The notes below the pieces were generated by a model that ran no database searches, was not told the DNA's origin, and saw only the letters and a list, made by a program, of their open reading frames with translations. The position numbers and the translations under genes are program-made. Below, one piece after another: positions 1 through 9,406 of a stretch of 64,000 nt of DNA. This DNA is from Marsupella aquatica. Lineage: Eukaryota; Marchantiophyta. The stretch lies in assembly GCA_973895155.1 (NCBI GenBank), contig OZ316891.1:23374001-23438000 (forward strand), written 5' to 3'. Position 1 is the first letter of the stretch, and every line of letters starts with the position of its first letter.

Positions 1-422
1 GAATCCAGAATATAAAAATCGAGGTCATGGAATTCTTCTCCGATCTGTATTGGGACTCCTTTAACTCTTCCCCAAAGATTAATGATTCGTCCATCGATTG
101 ATATCTGAGCAGATATCGGTTGTACTTCTTGATGAACAAATTGCTGGCACAGTCTGTGGGAGAGGAAATTAATTCGAGAGCCTGGATCAATAACAAAGTG
201 TTGAATAGCATGTCCTCCCAGTTTGATCTTGCCTTCAAAGGAATGTTGGAAAGCACGGGGTAAAGAATTCCAACAATCCATAGTAGCTTTGATGTCCCAC
301 ATGAGCAGATAAATATCAATTCGAAGGAGAAAGAAGGAAACAATTGCAGGATGCTGCAAAAGTAACGGCTTATATACATATAAATGACAACACCGTTTGA
401 TATCTCTCATAAATGGTGTCCT
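1..422 (-). CDS. Retropepsin-like continuation of element-1 ORF3 (partial)
   Basis: After the TGA that ends ORF3 (425-423) the same frame stays open for 140 codons to the window edge. The translated segment has the retropepsin pattern: a strand with GKIKLGG, then FVIDPGSRINFLS at the active-site position, then alternating strands with a conserved G and a closing FYILD. In active proteases the loop is D-T/S-G-A/S; here it is D-P-G-S, so the aspartate is kept but the Ser/Thr is replaced by Pro. A protease with D-G-G-A already exists in the gag-protease ORF, so this would be a second, possibly non-catalytic copy. Whether it is made as a separate protein (ATG at 302-300), by stop readthrough, or not at all cannot be decided here. 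Confidence 0.55.
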
Positions 423-2996
423 TCAAATCTGTGTCCTAGATAAAACACCTTGAATAATCACATCCGGATAAAAAGGAATAATAGGTAGGAACGCTAAACA
501 CCTAAGCGACTTGAACCCTTGGGAAGCCGGTAGCATACATTGTTTTGTAATCAACTGCTCCCTTAGCTTAACAAGCTTCTTCTCATATTTAATTGGAATA
601 GCAAACCCACCAGGACAAACCCAAACATAGTATGGATAGGGCCATGGAATTTCCGGCACAAGGGGCGGAAATGGAGCTTGAGCTCGTCGAAGCATATACA
701 CCCAACACCAAATTTCGAACTCCGAAAACTTATGTCGTCTGTCCTTATCAATGGGAGGAACCGCCTTCCCAGGTTCATATGTGCGAATCAAACTACGAAT
801 CCTCGGATGGGATGTCATTGGCAAAATCTGCTGCTGCTGCAAAATGCTCTCCATCTCCAGATGTCGAAAAGCTACTCGAAAATGTTTCTTCTCCCACCTG
901 TGAATTGAAGCCAAATTAGGGATAGGATTTCGGGGTGGCAAATCCACTGTATGCCGAAGTCGAGGAGGTACTCTGATAATGCGAGGGTCTTCGTCTTCTT
1001 CTCCATCACTTGGTGCTCCTATCCAACGGAAAATTACATCTGGCATAGCGGAAGGAATCACTGACTCCTTAACTGGTCGAATTGGCAATGTAACAGGAGA
1101 CGAAGGAGCAGAAGGTTCGGGCTCCAGTGGTTCAAATTCTTCTCTTGCAACAGTAGCTGGTTGATCTGCAATGGGATGCATTGGTACTAAAACAGGAAGT
1201 TCTTCTTTAAAATTATCGCTAGGTAAAGAGACTTCCTGGTTAGTTCGATCTGTCAAAAGTACAGGAAGGGGTAGCTCGTCTGTTCCGATAGGTGCTTCTC
1301 CCTGTTCAAAATCCTGGGAAGATGCTTCAGGAAAGATCTGTCGACTGATAGCATGGCGCAACCGTTTCCAAGATTTTCGAGTATACGTCACTGAAAACTC
1401 CTCCCGAATGTTTTTATCCTCGTTTGTAGCCAATGAAACTGGTGCTGAGCTGGTTGTCGAAGCGGGTGTCTCGGGTACCAATATGGGTACAGATATACCC
1501 ATATTACCAGATACCTGATTGCGACTCGGAAAACCAGCAGAGCCTCCTTCAATCAACTCATCTTCAGGAGAAACCCATTTTACAGGCGGAAATGAAGGAG
1601 CTCCTATCGCGGCTATTGCCTCATCTAATTCCTTAGTTATATCCAAAGGAATCGATATGAGTGAACCAGGTGTAGACCAGGCAGGGTATCTTGCGACAGA
1701 TTGGGGAGAAGTCACTGGTTCACCTACTTCGTCTATATCCACAATTGCATCCTCCGAATCAACTTTAACCAGCTTCACAATTTCTGAGCTTAATATTTCT
1801 GACTCCTGGACCAGAGGGATTTCACCTATATTTGGGCTAGAACTAAGAGAGTCGGACGAATCATACTCCTGTAAAGCCTGCAAAGCATCACTATTTGCCT
1901 CTATGGGAACCAAAACAGGGGTAGAAGTAAATCCATCATACTCGTCCTCAGCAGTAGAATGTTGAAGAGGTTCCCCTGAAAAACCTTCTTCATCCACCCT
2001 CACCTCATCTTCAACATTCATCCGAGAAGCAGAATTATCCTGATCAACATCATAAATAGGCTCGGCAGCACAAGGTGAACACGAGAGTCGAGGTGACATA
2101 GAATGCTCCAACCCTGTTGGCATTGCTGAAGGAACATCTTCGGCAACTTGAGCCTCTCTTGGTTGGTGAAGAATCGGATCGTCACTCCCTTCAGCTGATG
2201 CTCTTGTCTCTTTCAATTTCCGAACTTCACCCACCAGTTCAGGTTCCTCACAGTCGAGTATTGCACATAGCTCTACCACTGTGGAATTGGCTCGGACTTC
2301 TCGTACTTCAGGCATATAATTTGCTTCACCGGTAGATGCTCTCTGATTGTTGCGATAAAAATCTTTTTCCAAGACAAGCAGACAGTCATACTTATGGTAA
2401 ATGTGAGCTAAATAAGGGGCCAAGTAGGTACACCTTATTTTCCCCGTTTTCAGCCTGCTACGAAAATTTTTGACCTGAGTATGAATTACTCGGTGCAAAA
2501 CCTTCGTCCAATTGATAGACTGCGTCTGTTCTAATGAACAGATCACCGTTGCAGCGAACGAAAGAGTGATGCGCGTCTGGCTTTCTGGGTAGAAAATTGG
2601 TGCCAGAAATCGAAATAGACGCTGCAGAGAATTATCTAAGCAGTCCGCCGCTAGCCATCCATTCCGCCTCTTGAAAGATCCTGGAGCGAAGAAGGATTCT
2701 ACATAAACCCGAGGCTCACAATCAACCCTCTGTAAATCCTCGCCCTCCATCAGCGTCGAATAGACCTTCGCTATGAGCGCTTCAGTCCAAACACTGGGAC
2801 GCGAGCGCACACCAATCCTTTCTTCAGCGTCCCAGACACCTTGATCGATAAGGCTGAATTCGCAAATCTTCCAAGGAAGTTGAAGCAGCTTCTTCAAGCC
2901 CATTTTTGCCAGAGCCGTCTTCAACTGCCGCCTATGCACTGCATTCGATGGAATGTCTGCGAGTATTGGTCGCGTCGTCAGCTCAGTCTCTGCCAT
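423..2996 (-). CDS. Element-1 ORF3, 857 aa, unknown function
   Basis: Large ORF downstream of pol in the same orientation. Residues ~10-215 look globular and rich in aromatic and basic residues, reminiscent of N-terminal domains annotated as putative plant transposon protein in Athila-type ORFs; that assignment is only an impression. Residues ~220-650 are low-complexity, acidic and Ser/Pro/Val-rich, probably disordered. Residues ~680-830 are globular again, with many Trp, Tyr and Pro. No transmembrane helix or signal peptide is evident, which argues against an envelope protein. It ends at a single TGA, beyond which the frame remains open with a retropepsin-like domain. It is not duplicated at 10625-12000, so in this element the ORF is internal and not part of the LTR. 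Confidence 0.7.
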   Translation of the reverse strand: MAETELTTRPILADIPSNAVHRRQLKTALAKMGLKKLLQLPWKICEFSLIDQGVWDAEERIGVRSRPSVWTEALIAKVYSTLMEGEDLQRVDCEPRVYVESFFAPGSFKRRNGWLAADCLDNSLQRLFRFLAPIFYPESQTRITLSFAATVICSLEQTQSINWTKVLHRVIHTQVKNFRSRLKTGKIRCTYLAPYLAHIYHKYDCLLVLEKDFYRNNQRASTGEANYMPEVREVRANSTVVELCAILDCEEPELVGEVRKLKETRASAEGSDDPILHQPREAQVAEDVPSAMPTGLEHSMSPRLSCSPCAAEPIYDVDQDNSASRMNVEDEVRVDEEGFSGEPLQHSTAEDEYDGFTSTPVLVPIEANSDALQALQEYDSSDSLSSSPNIGEIPLVQESEILSSEIVKLVKVDSEDAIVDIDEVGEPVTSPQSVARYPAWSTPGSLISIPLDITKELDEAIAAIGAPSFPPVKWVSPEDELIEGGSAGFPSRNQVSGNMGISVPILVPETPASTTSSAPVSLATNEDKNIREEFSVTYTRKSWKRLRHAISRQIFPEASSQDFEQGEAPIGTDELPLPVLLTDRTNQEVSLPSDNFKEELPVLVPMHPIADQPATVAREEFEPLEPEPSAPSSPVTLPIRPVKESVIPSAMPDVIFRWIGAPSDGEEDEDPRIIRVPPRLRHTVDLPPRNPIPNLASIHRWEKKHFRVAFRHLEMESILQQQQILPMTSHPRIRSLIRTYEPGKAVPPIDKDRRHKFSEFEIWCWVYMLRRAQAPFPPLVPEIPWPYPYYVWVCPGGFAIPIKYEKKLVKLREQLITKQCMLPASQGFKSLRCLAFLPIIPFYPDVIIQGVLSRTQI

Positions 2997-3201
2997 CGCG
3001 TGACTTGTTAGCTCCGTAAGCTCAGTGAGAATCGTGTTCCATAGTGAACTAGGGCGAAGCGCGACTGCTTACTCCTCAGCGTCCCGTTGAGCTGTCGCAA
3101 TCCGCCATTGTACAAGATGCCTAGTCATCGGCTCACAGCGTCTCATGCAACTGAACTAATACAAAAGCGGACCTCTGCACAACGTCCTTTGTAAACTAAG
3201 T

Positions 3202-3249
3202 GGACGCTTCCCCAGCGTCGAGTTACAATGGACGCTTTTCACAGCGTCC
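3202..3249. repeat. Two hairpin motifs in the pol-ORF3 gap
   Basis: Inverted repeats at 3202-3219 (GGACGCT, 5-nt loop, AGCGTC) and 3230-3249 (GGACGCT, loop TTTCAC, AGCGTCC). They lie in the 383-bp noncoding gap between pol and ORF3 (2997-3379). The same motif recurs in the leader and LTR of this element. Confidence 0.8.
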
Positions 3250-3379
3250 AATGTAAAAACTGAAAGTAACTAAAAAAAATTAAAAAAATATGCCGAATAC
3301 TTACTAGGGAGGGTCACTAATTCTAACTAAGTATAACTACCGCCCTCCACTTAAATTGCAACCTGTCCCAGGTGGAATT

Positions 3380-6352
3380 CTAAATGGAAGACTCATAGTA
3401 CCGTTTAATCCTAAACCCATTGATTCTAGTGTTAAGTGGGTGACCATCTAAGGTAGTCAATGAAACTGAACCATTATCCCAGATGTGTGTAACTCGGTAA
3501 GGACCAATCCAATGAGTATGAAGTTTCCCAGGAAATAGCATATAACGAGAATCAAAGACTAATGCTAAATCACCAACATCTAACTGCACTACGCGCAGCT
3601 TCTTATCATAAGCAAGTTTACGCTGGTTCTGAATGGTGACTGTATGGTCTAATGCTAAAAGTCTAACTTCTTCTAATTTAACAATATTGGAAAACCGATG
3701 TGAGAGACTATCTGAAGGAGAGAGTCGGTGTGGTACCAAGATACGTTCCGTTGGTAACGAAAATTCTATTGGAATAATACTATTCAGGCCATAGGTCAGA
3801 TAGAAGGGGGTGTGAAGAGTTGTAATCTTCTCAGCGGTGCGGTAAGCCCATAATGCAGAATGGAGCTTCACATCCCAATCTGTCTTGTGAGATTCTACCA
3901 TTTTATTCAGAATCTTGCCCATAATGCCATTAGCTCTCTCGGTTAAGCCATTAGCTCGGGGGTTGTAAGGAGTAGTTTTGCGATGCTTGATAAGATAAAG
4001 GTCAGTGATTAACTCAATAGTTGAGTTAAGAAAATGCAAACCCCTATCGCTTACCAACTCCAAAGGACAACCAAACCGGGTGATAATGTGCTCAAAGAGA
4101 AATGCAGCTGCGGTTATAGCATCATTCTTGCGAGTAGCTTTCGCCTCTACCCATTTGGTGGCATAATCAGTGGCCAGAATAATATATTTGCTTCGGCTTT
4201 TCCGAGCTGCTGGAGAAATTGGGCCAATAAAATCAATCCCCCATTTCTCAAATGGTGCCAACGGAAGGATAGGCGTAAGAGGCCATTTGGAACTAGCAGT
4301 GGGCTTCCCGATCCTTTGACAGGGATCACAGGTCTTAATAAAATTGTAAGTATCTCGATGCATAGTAGGCCACCAGTATCCAGCATCCAAAATTTTCTTA
4401 ACTGTGGTATTCACTGCATAATGCCCACCGGTTTCTCCTGAATGTAAAGCTTCAATTACTTGGGGAAGTTCCCTATCCTCTAGACAACGTCGCAATTGTT
4501 GATCAGGACCTTGTTTAAACAAAGTGCCCCGAATAATGGTATAGGGACCCACCTTATGAGCAAAGACAGCTCGTTCTTCCGCATTAAAGCCTTCAGGGAA
4601 CGTTCCATGAAGCAGCATGTGCACAATATTAAAATATCGAGAAGACTCCCCTTCAATGTGCCACAAATGCTCGTCAGGAAATTCATCGGAGAGATTATGC
4701 TGATTCTCCGGACCAGGTAACCGAGATAGGAAGTCTGCATTCTCATGATGTTTGCCAGGTCGGACATGAACTTCATAATCAAATTCTTGGAGTAGTAAAA
4801 CCCAGCGGGCTACTCGTCCTGAGAGATCCACTTGGTTAACCAAATATTTTAAGGAATTATGATCAGTGTGAAAAGTAACCTGATACCCCAACAAATAGTG
4901 ACGAAATTTCTTACACGCAAAGACGATGGCCAAAGCTTCCCGTTCAGTGACGGAGTAGTTTTTCTCGGCTGCACTCATTTGGCGGCTGGCATAGTAAATT
5001 GGATGGTCACGGTTTTCCACATCCTTCTGACTGAGATTAGCTCCAATGCAGAACGCAGAAGAGTCAATGAAGACATGAAACTTCTTAGTCCAATCTGGGG
5101 GTGACAAAATAGGTGCAGAGATTAACCGATCCTTGAGCAACTGGAATGCTTGCTGCCGCTCCTCATTCCATGTATATTCCACATCACTTTTTAACAGTTG
5201 GGTTAAGGGTAAGGCAATATTAGCATGTTTATAAATGAACCGACGATAATACCCCACATGTCCCAGAAAAGCACGAAGCTGCTTTAAATCGGTCGGTGGT
5301 TGCAACTCCATAATTACTCTAACCTTCTCTGTATCAACCTCAATGCCGCGTTGTGAAATAACATGGCCTAACAAAATTCCCTCCTTCATACCAATAAAGC
5401 ACTTTTCTGGATGAAGACACAACTGAGCCTCTCTACACTTCTGAAATGTCTTCTCCAAATGGACGAGGTGTTCAGCCGCTGACCCGTAAACACAAAAGTC
5501 GTCAATAAAAATCTCCATGAAATGCCGCAAATATTCTTGAAAAATAATCATCATAATGCGCTGAAAAGTACCCGGGGCATTACACAGCCCAAAAGGCATC
5601 ATGGTAAATGCATATGTACCCCAGTCGGTGGTGAACGTAGTCTTGTCGCGATCCTCCTTCCGAATGGACACGTGGTTATAACCAGAGTACCCATCTAAAA
5701 AACTGTATAACTCATGCAAGGCCACTGAATCAAGTACCAGATCAATAAATGGCAAAGGATAATGATCTTTCCGAGTGGCAGCATTCAACTTCCGGAAGTC
5801 TTGACAAACGCGAATTTTCGTTTTACCATCGGGTCCCGGCTTTTTGGGGACAATGACAATTGGTGAGACCCATTCACTACTCAAGACCGGGTAGATAAAT
5901 CCAGCAGTCGTGAGCTTGTCCAACTCGTCTTTAACCAGGATGGAATATTTGGGATTCAAACGGTACTGTCTCTGTCGGACAGGTACTGCTCCTTCCATAA
6001 GGTCAATACGATGTTCGCCCAAATGTGGATGGATACCTTTTAAATCAGAATGACTCCAGGCAAAGACATCTTTATACTGGGTTAATAAAATGATATACTG
6101 TTCCCGTAGCTCTCCTTCGATATGCTTACCAATATTCAAAAACTTGCCTAGCTCAATTTCGATTTTCTGACAAGCTTTTGGATCCACAATTCCATCCGTG
6201 AGGTTTGCCGGCTGAAGTCCAAGTTTGGATACTTCTGGTGCAAATGGCTCAAGGGTAGCTGACACTCCCATATCATGGTGTAAATCCCTATTAGCCTCAG
6301 TATTAGGAGGTTCGTCTGCTGCTGGGCCCACTTCCGATGATGAAGTTAATTG
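3380..6352 (-). CDS. pol: Element-1 pol: RT, RNase H, integrase
   Basis: Reverse transcriptase, RNase H and integrase of a Ty3/gypsy element, copying the RNA genome and inserting the cDNA. Numbering from the GTG at 6331: RT spans ~120-340 with FLDGYSGY (~Asp213) and the catalytic FIDD (Asp277/278). RNase H follows with FIDSSAF (~Asp423), TDHNSLKY and NADFLSRL. Integrase has a His/Cys zinc-binding arm (GGH ... CDPC, ~637-671) and D-D(35)-E at ~Asp700, Asp762 and Glu798. The C-terminus carries the FPGKLHTHWIGPY segment of non-chromodomain elements. There is no ATG at the front: the frame is continuous with gag-protease across one TGA, so Pol is presumably made by readthrough as a fusion. No internal stops. 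Confidence 0.93.
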   Translation of the reverse strand, partial: QLTSSSEVGPAADEPPNTEANRDLHHDMGVSATLEPFAPEVSKLGLQPANLTDGIVDPKACQKIEIELGKFLNIGKHIEGELREQYIILLTQYKDVFAWSHSDLKGIHPHLGEHRIDLMEGAVPVRQRQYRLNPKYSILVKDELDKLTTAGFIYPVLSSEWVSPIVIVPKKPGPDGKTKIRVCQDFRKLNAATRKDHYPLPFIDLVLDSVALHELYSFLDGYSGYNHVSIRKEDRDKTTFTTDWGTYAFTMMPFGLCNAPGTFQRIMMIIFQEYLRHFMEIFIDDFCVYGSAAEHLVHLEKTFQKCREAQLCLHPEKCFIGMKEGILLGHVISQRGIEVDTEKVRVIMELQPPTDLKQLRAFLGHVGYYRRFIYKHANIALPLTQLLKSDVEYTWNEERQQAFQLLKDRLISAPILSPPDWTKKFHVFIDSSAFCIGANLSQKDVENRDHPIYYASRQMSAAEKNYSVTEREALAIVFACKKFRHYLLGYQVTFHTDHNSLKYLVNQVDLSGRVARWVLLLQEFDYEVHVRPGKHHENADFLSRLPGPENQHNLSDEFPDEHLWHIEGESSRYFNIVHMLLHGTFPEGFNAEERAVFAHKVGPYTIIRGTLFKQGPDQQLRRCLEDRELPQVIEALHSGETGGHYAVNTTVKKILDAGYWWPTMHRDTYNFIKTCDPCQRIGKPTASSKWPLTPILPLAPFEKWGIDFIGPISPAARKSRSKYIILATDYATKWVEAKATRKNDAITAAAFLFEHIITRFGCPLELVSDRGLHFLNSTIELITDLYLIKHRKTTPYNPRANGLTERANGIMGKILNKMVESHKTDWDVKLHSALWAYRTAEKITTLHTPFYLTYGLNSIIPIEFSLPTERILVPHRLSPSDSLSHRFSNIVKLEEVRLLALDHTVTIQNQRKLAYDKKLRVVQLDVGDLALVFDSRYMLFPGKLHTHWIGPYRVTHIWDNGSVSLTTLDGHPLNTRINGFRIKRYYESSI

Positions 6353-6355
6353 TCA
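6347..6355 (-). promoter_or_regulatory. Candidate stop-codon readthrough site TGA CAA TTA
   Basis: The gag-protease frame ends TCC TGA, followed directly by CAA TTA ACT in the same frame, and pol continues without another stop. CAA TTA matches the CARYYA hexamer that follows the leaky stop of tobacco mosaic virus. This supports regulated readthrough over simple mutation, though the known viral case uses UAG. Confidence 0.6.
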
Positions 6356-9300
6356 GGAGGGCCTAGTTGGTTTTATGGGAGCATCAGACAGATAAACTTC
6401 CAAGTAACGAACTTCCTCCAGTTCAAATTCCAATGGCTGCAGGACTAGCGAAGAGGTCGAAAAATCCGAGGTGTACCCATCATCTGTTTGTGTTTCTTCA
6501 AAATGTGGTTCCGGAACCCAACTAACAGTCACCTTAGGCTTCCCAAATGAAAGCTCTTGAGATTGCCAATTAACCTGAACTTGAGCCTTATACAACCATG
6601 GTCGGCCTAACAAAACAGGAAAGCTGGATGGTATTTCCGGATTAATAACCACATAATCCAACAGAAAAGGGACACCAGCAATCAAAGTTTCTACTCTGGT
6701 CAGCTTCCCTATGGGTACCACACGAGACTGATCCGCCATGCGCAAAATCTTGGGAGTGGGCTCAAACTTAGTGAAACCCAAATTAAATGCTGCTGACTGT
6801 GTAATCAGATTAACGCTGGCTCCTCCATCCACAGGAACTCTCCGAATGACACACCCCTGGATTTGAACCTCAATTTCCATCGGTCCTTTGTCCTCCCACT
6901 CTGTTCGTAGCACATCCACCGAAGGTAACTTCTTCTTCCTCCGTTTTCCTGCAAGGAGGCTCCTCAGCTGTCGCCTATAAACCGGATTGTCCTGTAATAA
7001 TTCCCCAATGGTGATATGTGCAGGATGATTCTTGACATCTTCAACAATATCATAACCTGGATTTTTCAGTGGCTCTTTAGCTTTGACTACTACTGGTGGG
7101 TTAGGAGATTGCACTTGCTCCTTAACTAGCTCTTCCAGATGGTCTTTCACTTCCAAAGAGATGTCGGGCAAGAAGTATTTTGGGTCATATCGGTCATAAG
7201 CAGGGTCGTCTTCTTTGTCGAGGCCTTCCTTACATGGCTTGCGCCCTTCATCCTTGGGAGCTTTCGCGACCTTCTGATGCTCGTGCTTCTTGGTCTCCTT
7301 TTTCTTCGAACGAGTAGTTGCGTAAATATTAGTCAGAACTTTATCCCGATTCTGAACTCGATCATTCGGCATACCAACTACTTCAGGTTTCACTAAATGA
7401 CTTACCAAGACATCAGGCACCACCCCGGATACTGGTTGATGAAAAAGTGAATCTGGCTTTAATTCCACCCGATTTACATCCATATGTTGAATGAAGCTGC
7501 ATTGCTCCATCTCTTCAGAATAAACCATCCGAATCTTGGCTTCAGGTCGACTTGCTTCTTTAACTGGCTCTTGAGCAAATCGAACCATCAGCCTAGGCTT
7601 AGCCGGATTCGGGCATTCCACCGGTAAGTGTCCTTCTTTTCCACAGTTCCCACAGACAGGTGTATACCCCACCTCCTGTTTGGGATAAGGGCACTGGGGT
7701 GAATAATGATCAGGTTGGCCACAATTCCAACAAGCCCCTTTTTGACGCGGCATTCCTCGTGGTGGGTATCCTCCCGGGGGTCCCATGGGTGGTCTTGACG
7801 TTGGTTTATTGAAAGTGGGCTTAGGTGGTCCCCAAGTCGGTCTGGAAGCAGGAGGTGGTGGGAAATACTGTCCAGGGGGTGCTGTTTGGACGGTATACGT
7901 GGGATCGTACTCATACTCCTCAGCCTCTTCTTGACCATCTACATAATTCACCGGGGTTCGTAATGTGGGGCACTCGTTCGGGTAATGGCCCTGCTGACTG
8001 CATCGGGTGCACCATACGTTCATTCTCATGGGAGCAGGCAACCTTCGTACTGGTTTTACCGCGGCGATATTGACATTCAACTTGGACAATTGGCCAGAGA
8101 GTTCTTCCATCATGCGATCCATCTTCTTCTGGTTGGGAACTTTATTATTCCCTTTTACAGAGGATTTCTTCTTTTTAGGAGCAACGGATTCTGAGTCGGA
8201 ACTTGAGCTTGAACTATCACTAGTGCTCGAATTTGTACTCTCGTCCTCCTCACTAGTGCTACTTCCACTTGATTCCGTCTCCGAGTCAGATTTAGACCTG
8301 GACGTTTTCTTCTTCTTTCTTTTGTCTTTCTTCAGGTCCTTCTTAACTCGTTTTCTCTCTGAAATCTCCGAGTCTACGTACTTCTGGGCTGCCTCTTGTA
8401 CTTCTTCCAAAGTGGTGCCACCTTCTCGTCTCACGTAACGAGCAATCCTGGAGGGTAAACCGTTAATAAACCAGTCCTTGATAGTAGATTTCGAGGTAGC
8501 TGGATTATATTGATCTACCAAATCCAATAATTTGTCGGCATATTTCCTCACAGACCCATGTTTCTTCATGTGCAGATGTGAGATTCGGGCAAAGGCACGC
8601 GCAGCTGCTCCTTCTTCTTTATATTTGGCCAAGAAAGCAGCCTTCAATTTCCCCCAATCCTGCTTGTCCGGAAAACGGTCATACCATTTCTGAGCACCCT
8701 TTTTCATTAGACCACCAAACAGATTGGCTTTTTCAGCGTCTTGACTCTGTCCATTGGATGCAGCTGCAGCTTCAAATTCTTTCAAATACACCTCTGCATC
8801 CTCCTTGGAAGTACCGAAGAACCGGTCGTACCTCACATTATTTCGAGCCATCGTGGTTGGAGCTAGGAGGGTAACGAAAGGAAGAGCTGATCGGGTAGCA
8901 AATGGGTTTGGGCTGCCCAAGCCTGAACTGCTGCTTGTCTCACTAGAAGACGAACCACCGGCTTCACTCAGTGGTTCTGGATTATCCAATTGTGAAAGAT
9001 CGACAGAATTATCTTGGGCCAGCGATTCTGCAACTGTATTCTCGGGCAAACCCAAATTTCTTCCTTCGGTATGAGATAAGGCCCTCTCAGTGGTACTATC
9101 CACACCAGAGTCAATTTGGTTCACCGAACGTACTGTCTGCTGGCGGAGCTTGGTCTTTTGAGAACCAATAAGTTTTGGACCTGAACGAAGATTTACAAAC
9201 AGGGGTCGGGTCGACGTGGGCCTTTCCAAAGAGCCACTTGCCTCTTGAATAGATCCCACTTGTTTCCACACACTACCCGGTGCAGGTGCTCCTGGTGACT

Positions 9301-9406
9301 GGAATTCGGGTAACAATGTGCGAGGGGTCACTACTAATTTTGCAGCATCCGAATTACTGGAGGTCTTGGTAGGTTTTCTTTTATTCGGTGGATCTCCCTC
9401 AGACAT
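6353..9406 (-). CDS. gag: Element-1 Gag-protease, 1017 aa
   Basis: Structural Gag with nucleocapsid knuckles and an aspartic protease. The start is the ATG at 9406-9404. Residues 1-185 are low-complexity. The Gag capsid-like domain covers ~190-345, with aromatic residues in YDRFFG and KWYDRF. A Ser/Asp/Glu-Lys stretch follows (~350-430). Three CCHC zinc knuckles of form CX2CX4HX4C lie at ~466-479, 559-572 and 585-598. The protease is at ~840-955 with VPVDGGAS (Asp860) and the late FPVLLGRPWL segment. D-G-G-A replaces the usual D-T/S-G-A; element 2 has the same change, so it is a lineage trait and not decay. It ends at a TGA in frame with pol. Confidence 0.9.
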   Translation of the reverse strand: MSEGDPPNKRKPTKTSSNSDAAKLVVTPRTLLPEFQSPGAPAPGSVWKQVGSIQEASGSLERPTSTRPLFVNLRSGPKLIGSQKTKLRQQTVRSVNQIDSGVDSTTERALSHTEGRNLGLPENTVAESLAQDNSVDLSQLDNPEPLSEAGGSSSSETSSSSGLGSPNPFATRSALPFVTLLAPTTMARNNVRYDRFFGTSKEDAEVYLKEFEAAAASNGQSQDAEKANLFGGLMKKGAQKWYDRFPDKQDWGKLKAAFLAKYKEEGAAARAFARISHLHMKKHGSVRKYADKLLDLVDQYNPATSKSTIKDWFINGLPSRIARYVRREGGTTLEEVQEAAQKYVDSEISERKRVKKDLKKDKRKKKKTSRSKSDSETESSGSSTSEEDESTNSSTSDSSSSSSDSESVAPKKKKSSVKGNNKVPNQKKMDRMMEELSGQLSKLNVNIAAVKPVRRLPAPMRMNVWCTRCSQQGHYPNECPTLRTPVNYVDGQEEAEEYEYDPTYTVQTAPPGQYFPPPPASRPTWGPPKPTFNKPTSRPPMGPPGGYPPRGMPRQKGACWNCGQPDHYSPQCPYPKQEVGYTPVCGNCGKEGHLPVECPNPAKPRLMVRFAQEPVKEASRPEAKIRMVYSEEMEQCSFIQHMDVNRVELKPDSLFHQPVSGVVPDVLVSHLVKPEVVGMPNDRVQNRDKVLTNIYATTRSKKKETKKHEHQKVAKAPKDEGRKPCKEGLDKEDDPAYDRYDPKYFLPDISLEVKDHLEELVKEQVQSPNPPVVVKAKEPLKNPGYDIVEDVKNHPAHITIGELLQDNPVYRRQLRSLLAGKRRKKKLPSVDVLRTEWEDKGPMEIEVQIQGCVIRRVPVDGGASVNLITQSAAFNLGFTKFEPTPKILRMADQSRVVPIGKLTRVETLIAGVPFLLDYVVINPEIPSSFPVLLGRPWLYKAQVQVNWQSQELSFGKPKVTVSWVPEPHFEETQTDDGYTSDFSTSSLVLQPLEFELEEVRYLEVYLSDAPIKPTRPS

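Noticed and set aside
6329-6331. GTG as an independent start codon for pol.
   Set aside because: The frame is open right up to the gag stop, so readthrough explains expression better than a non-ATG start.
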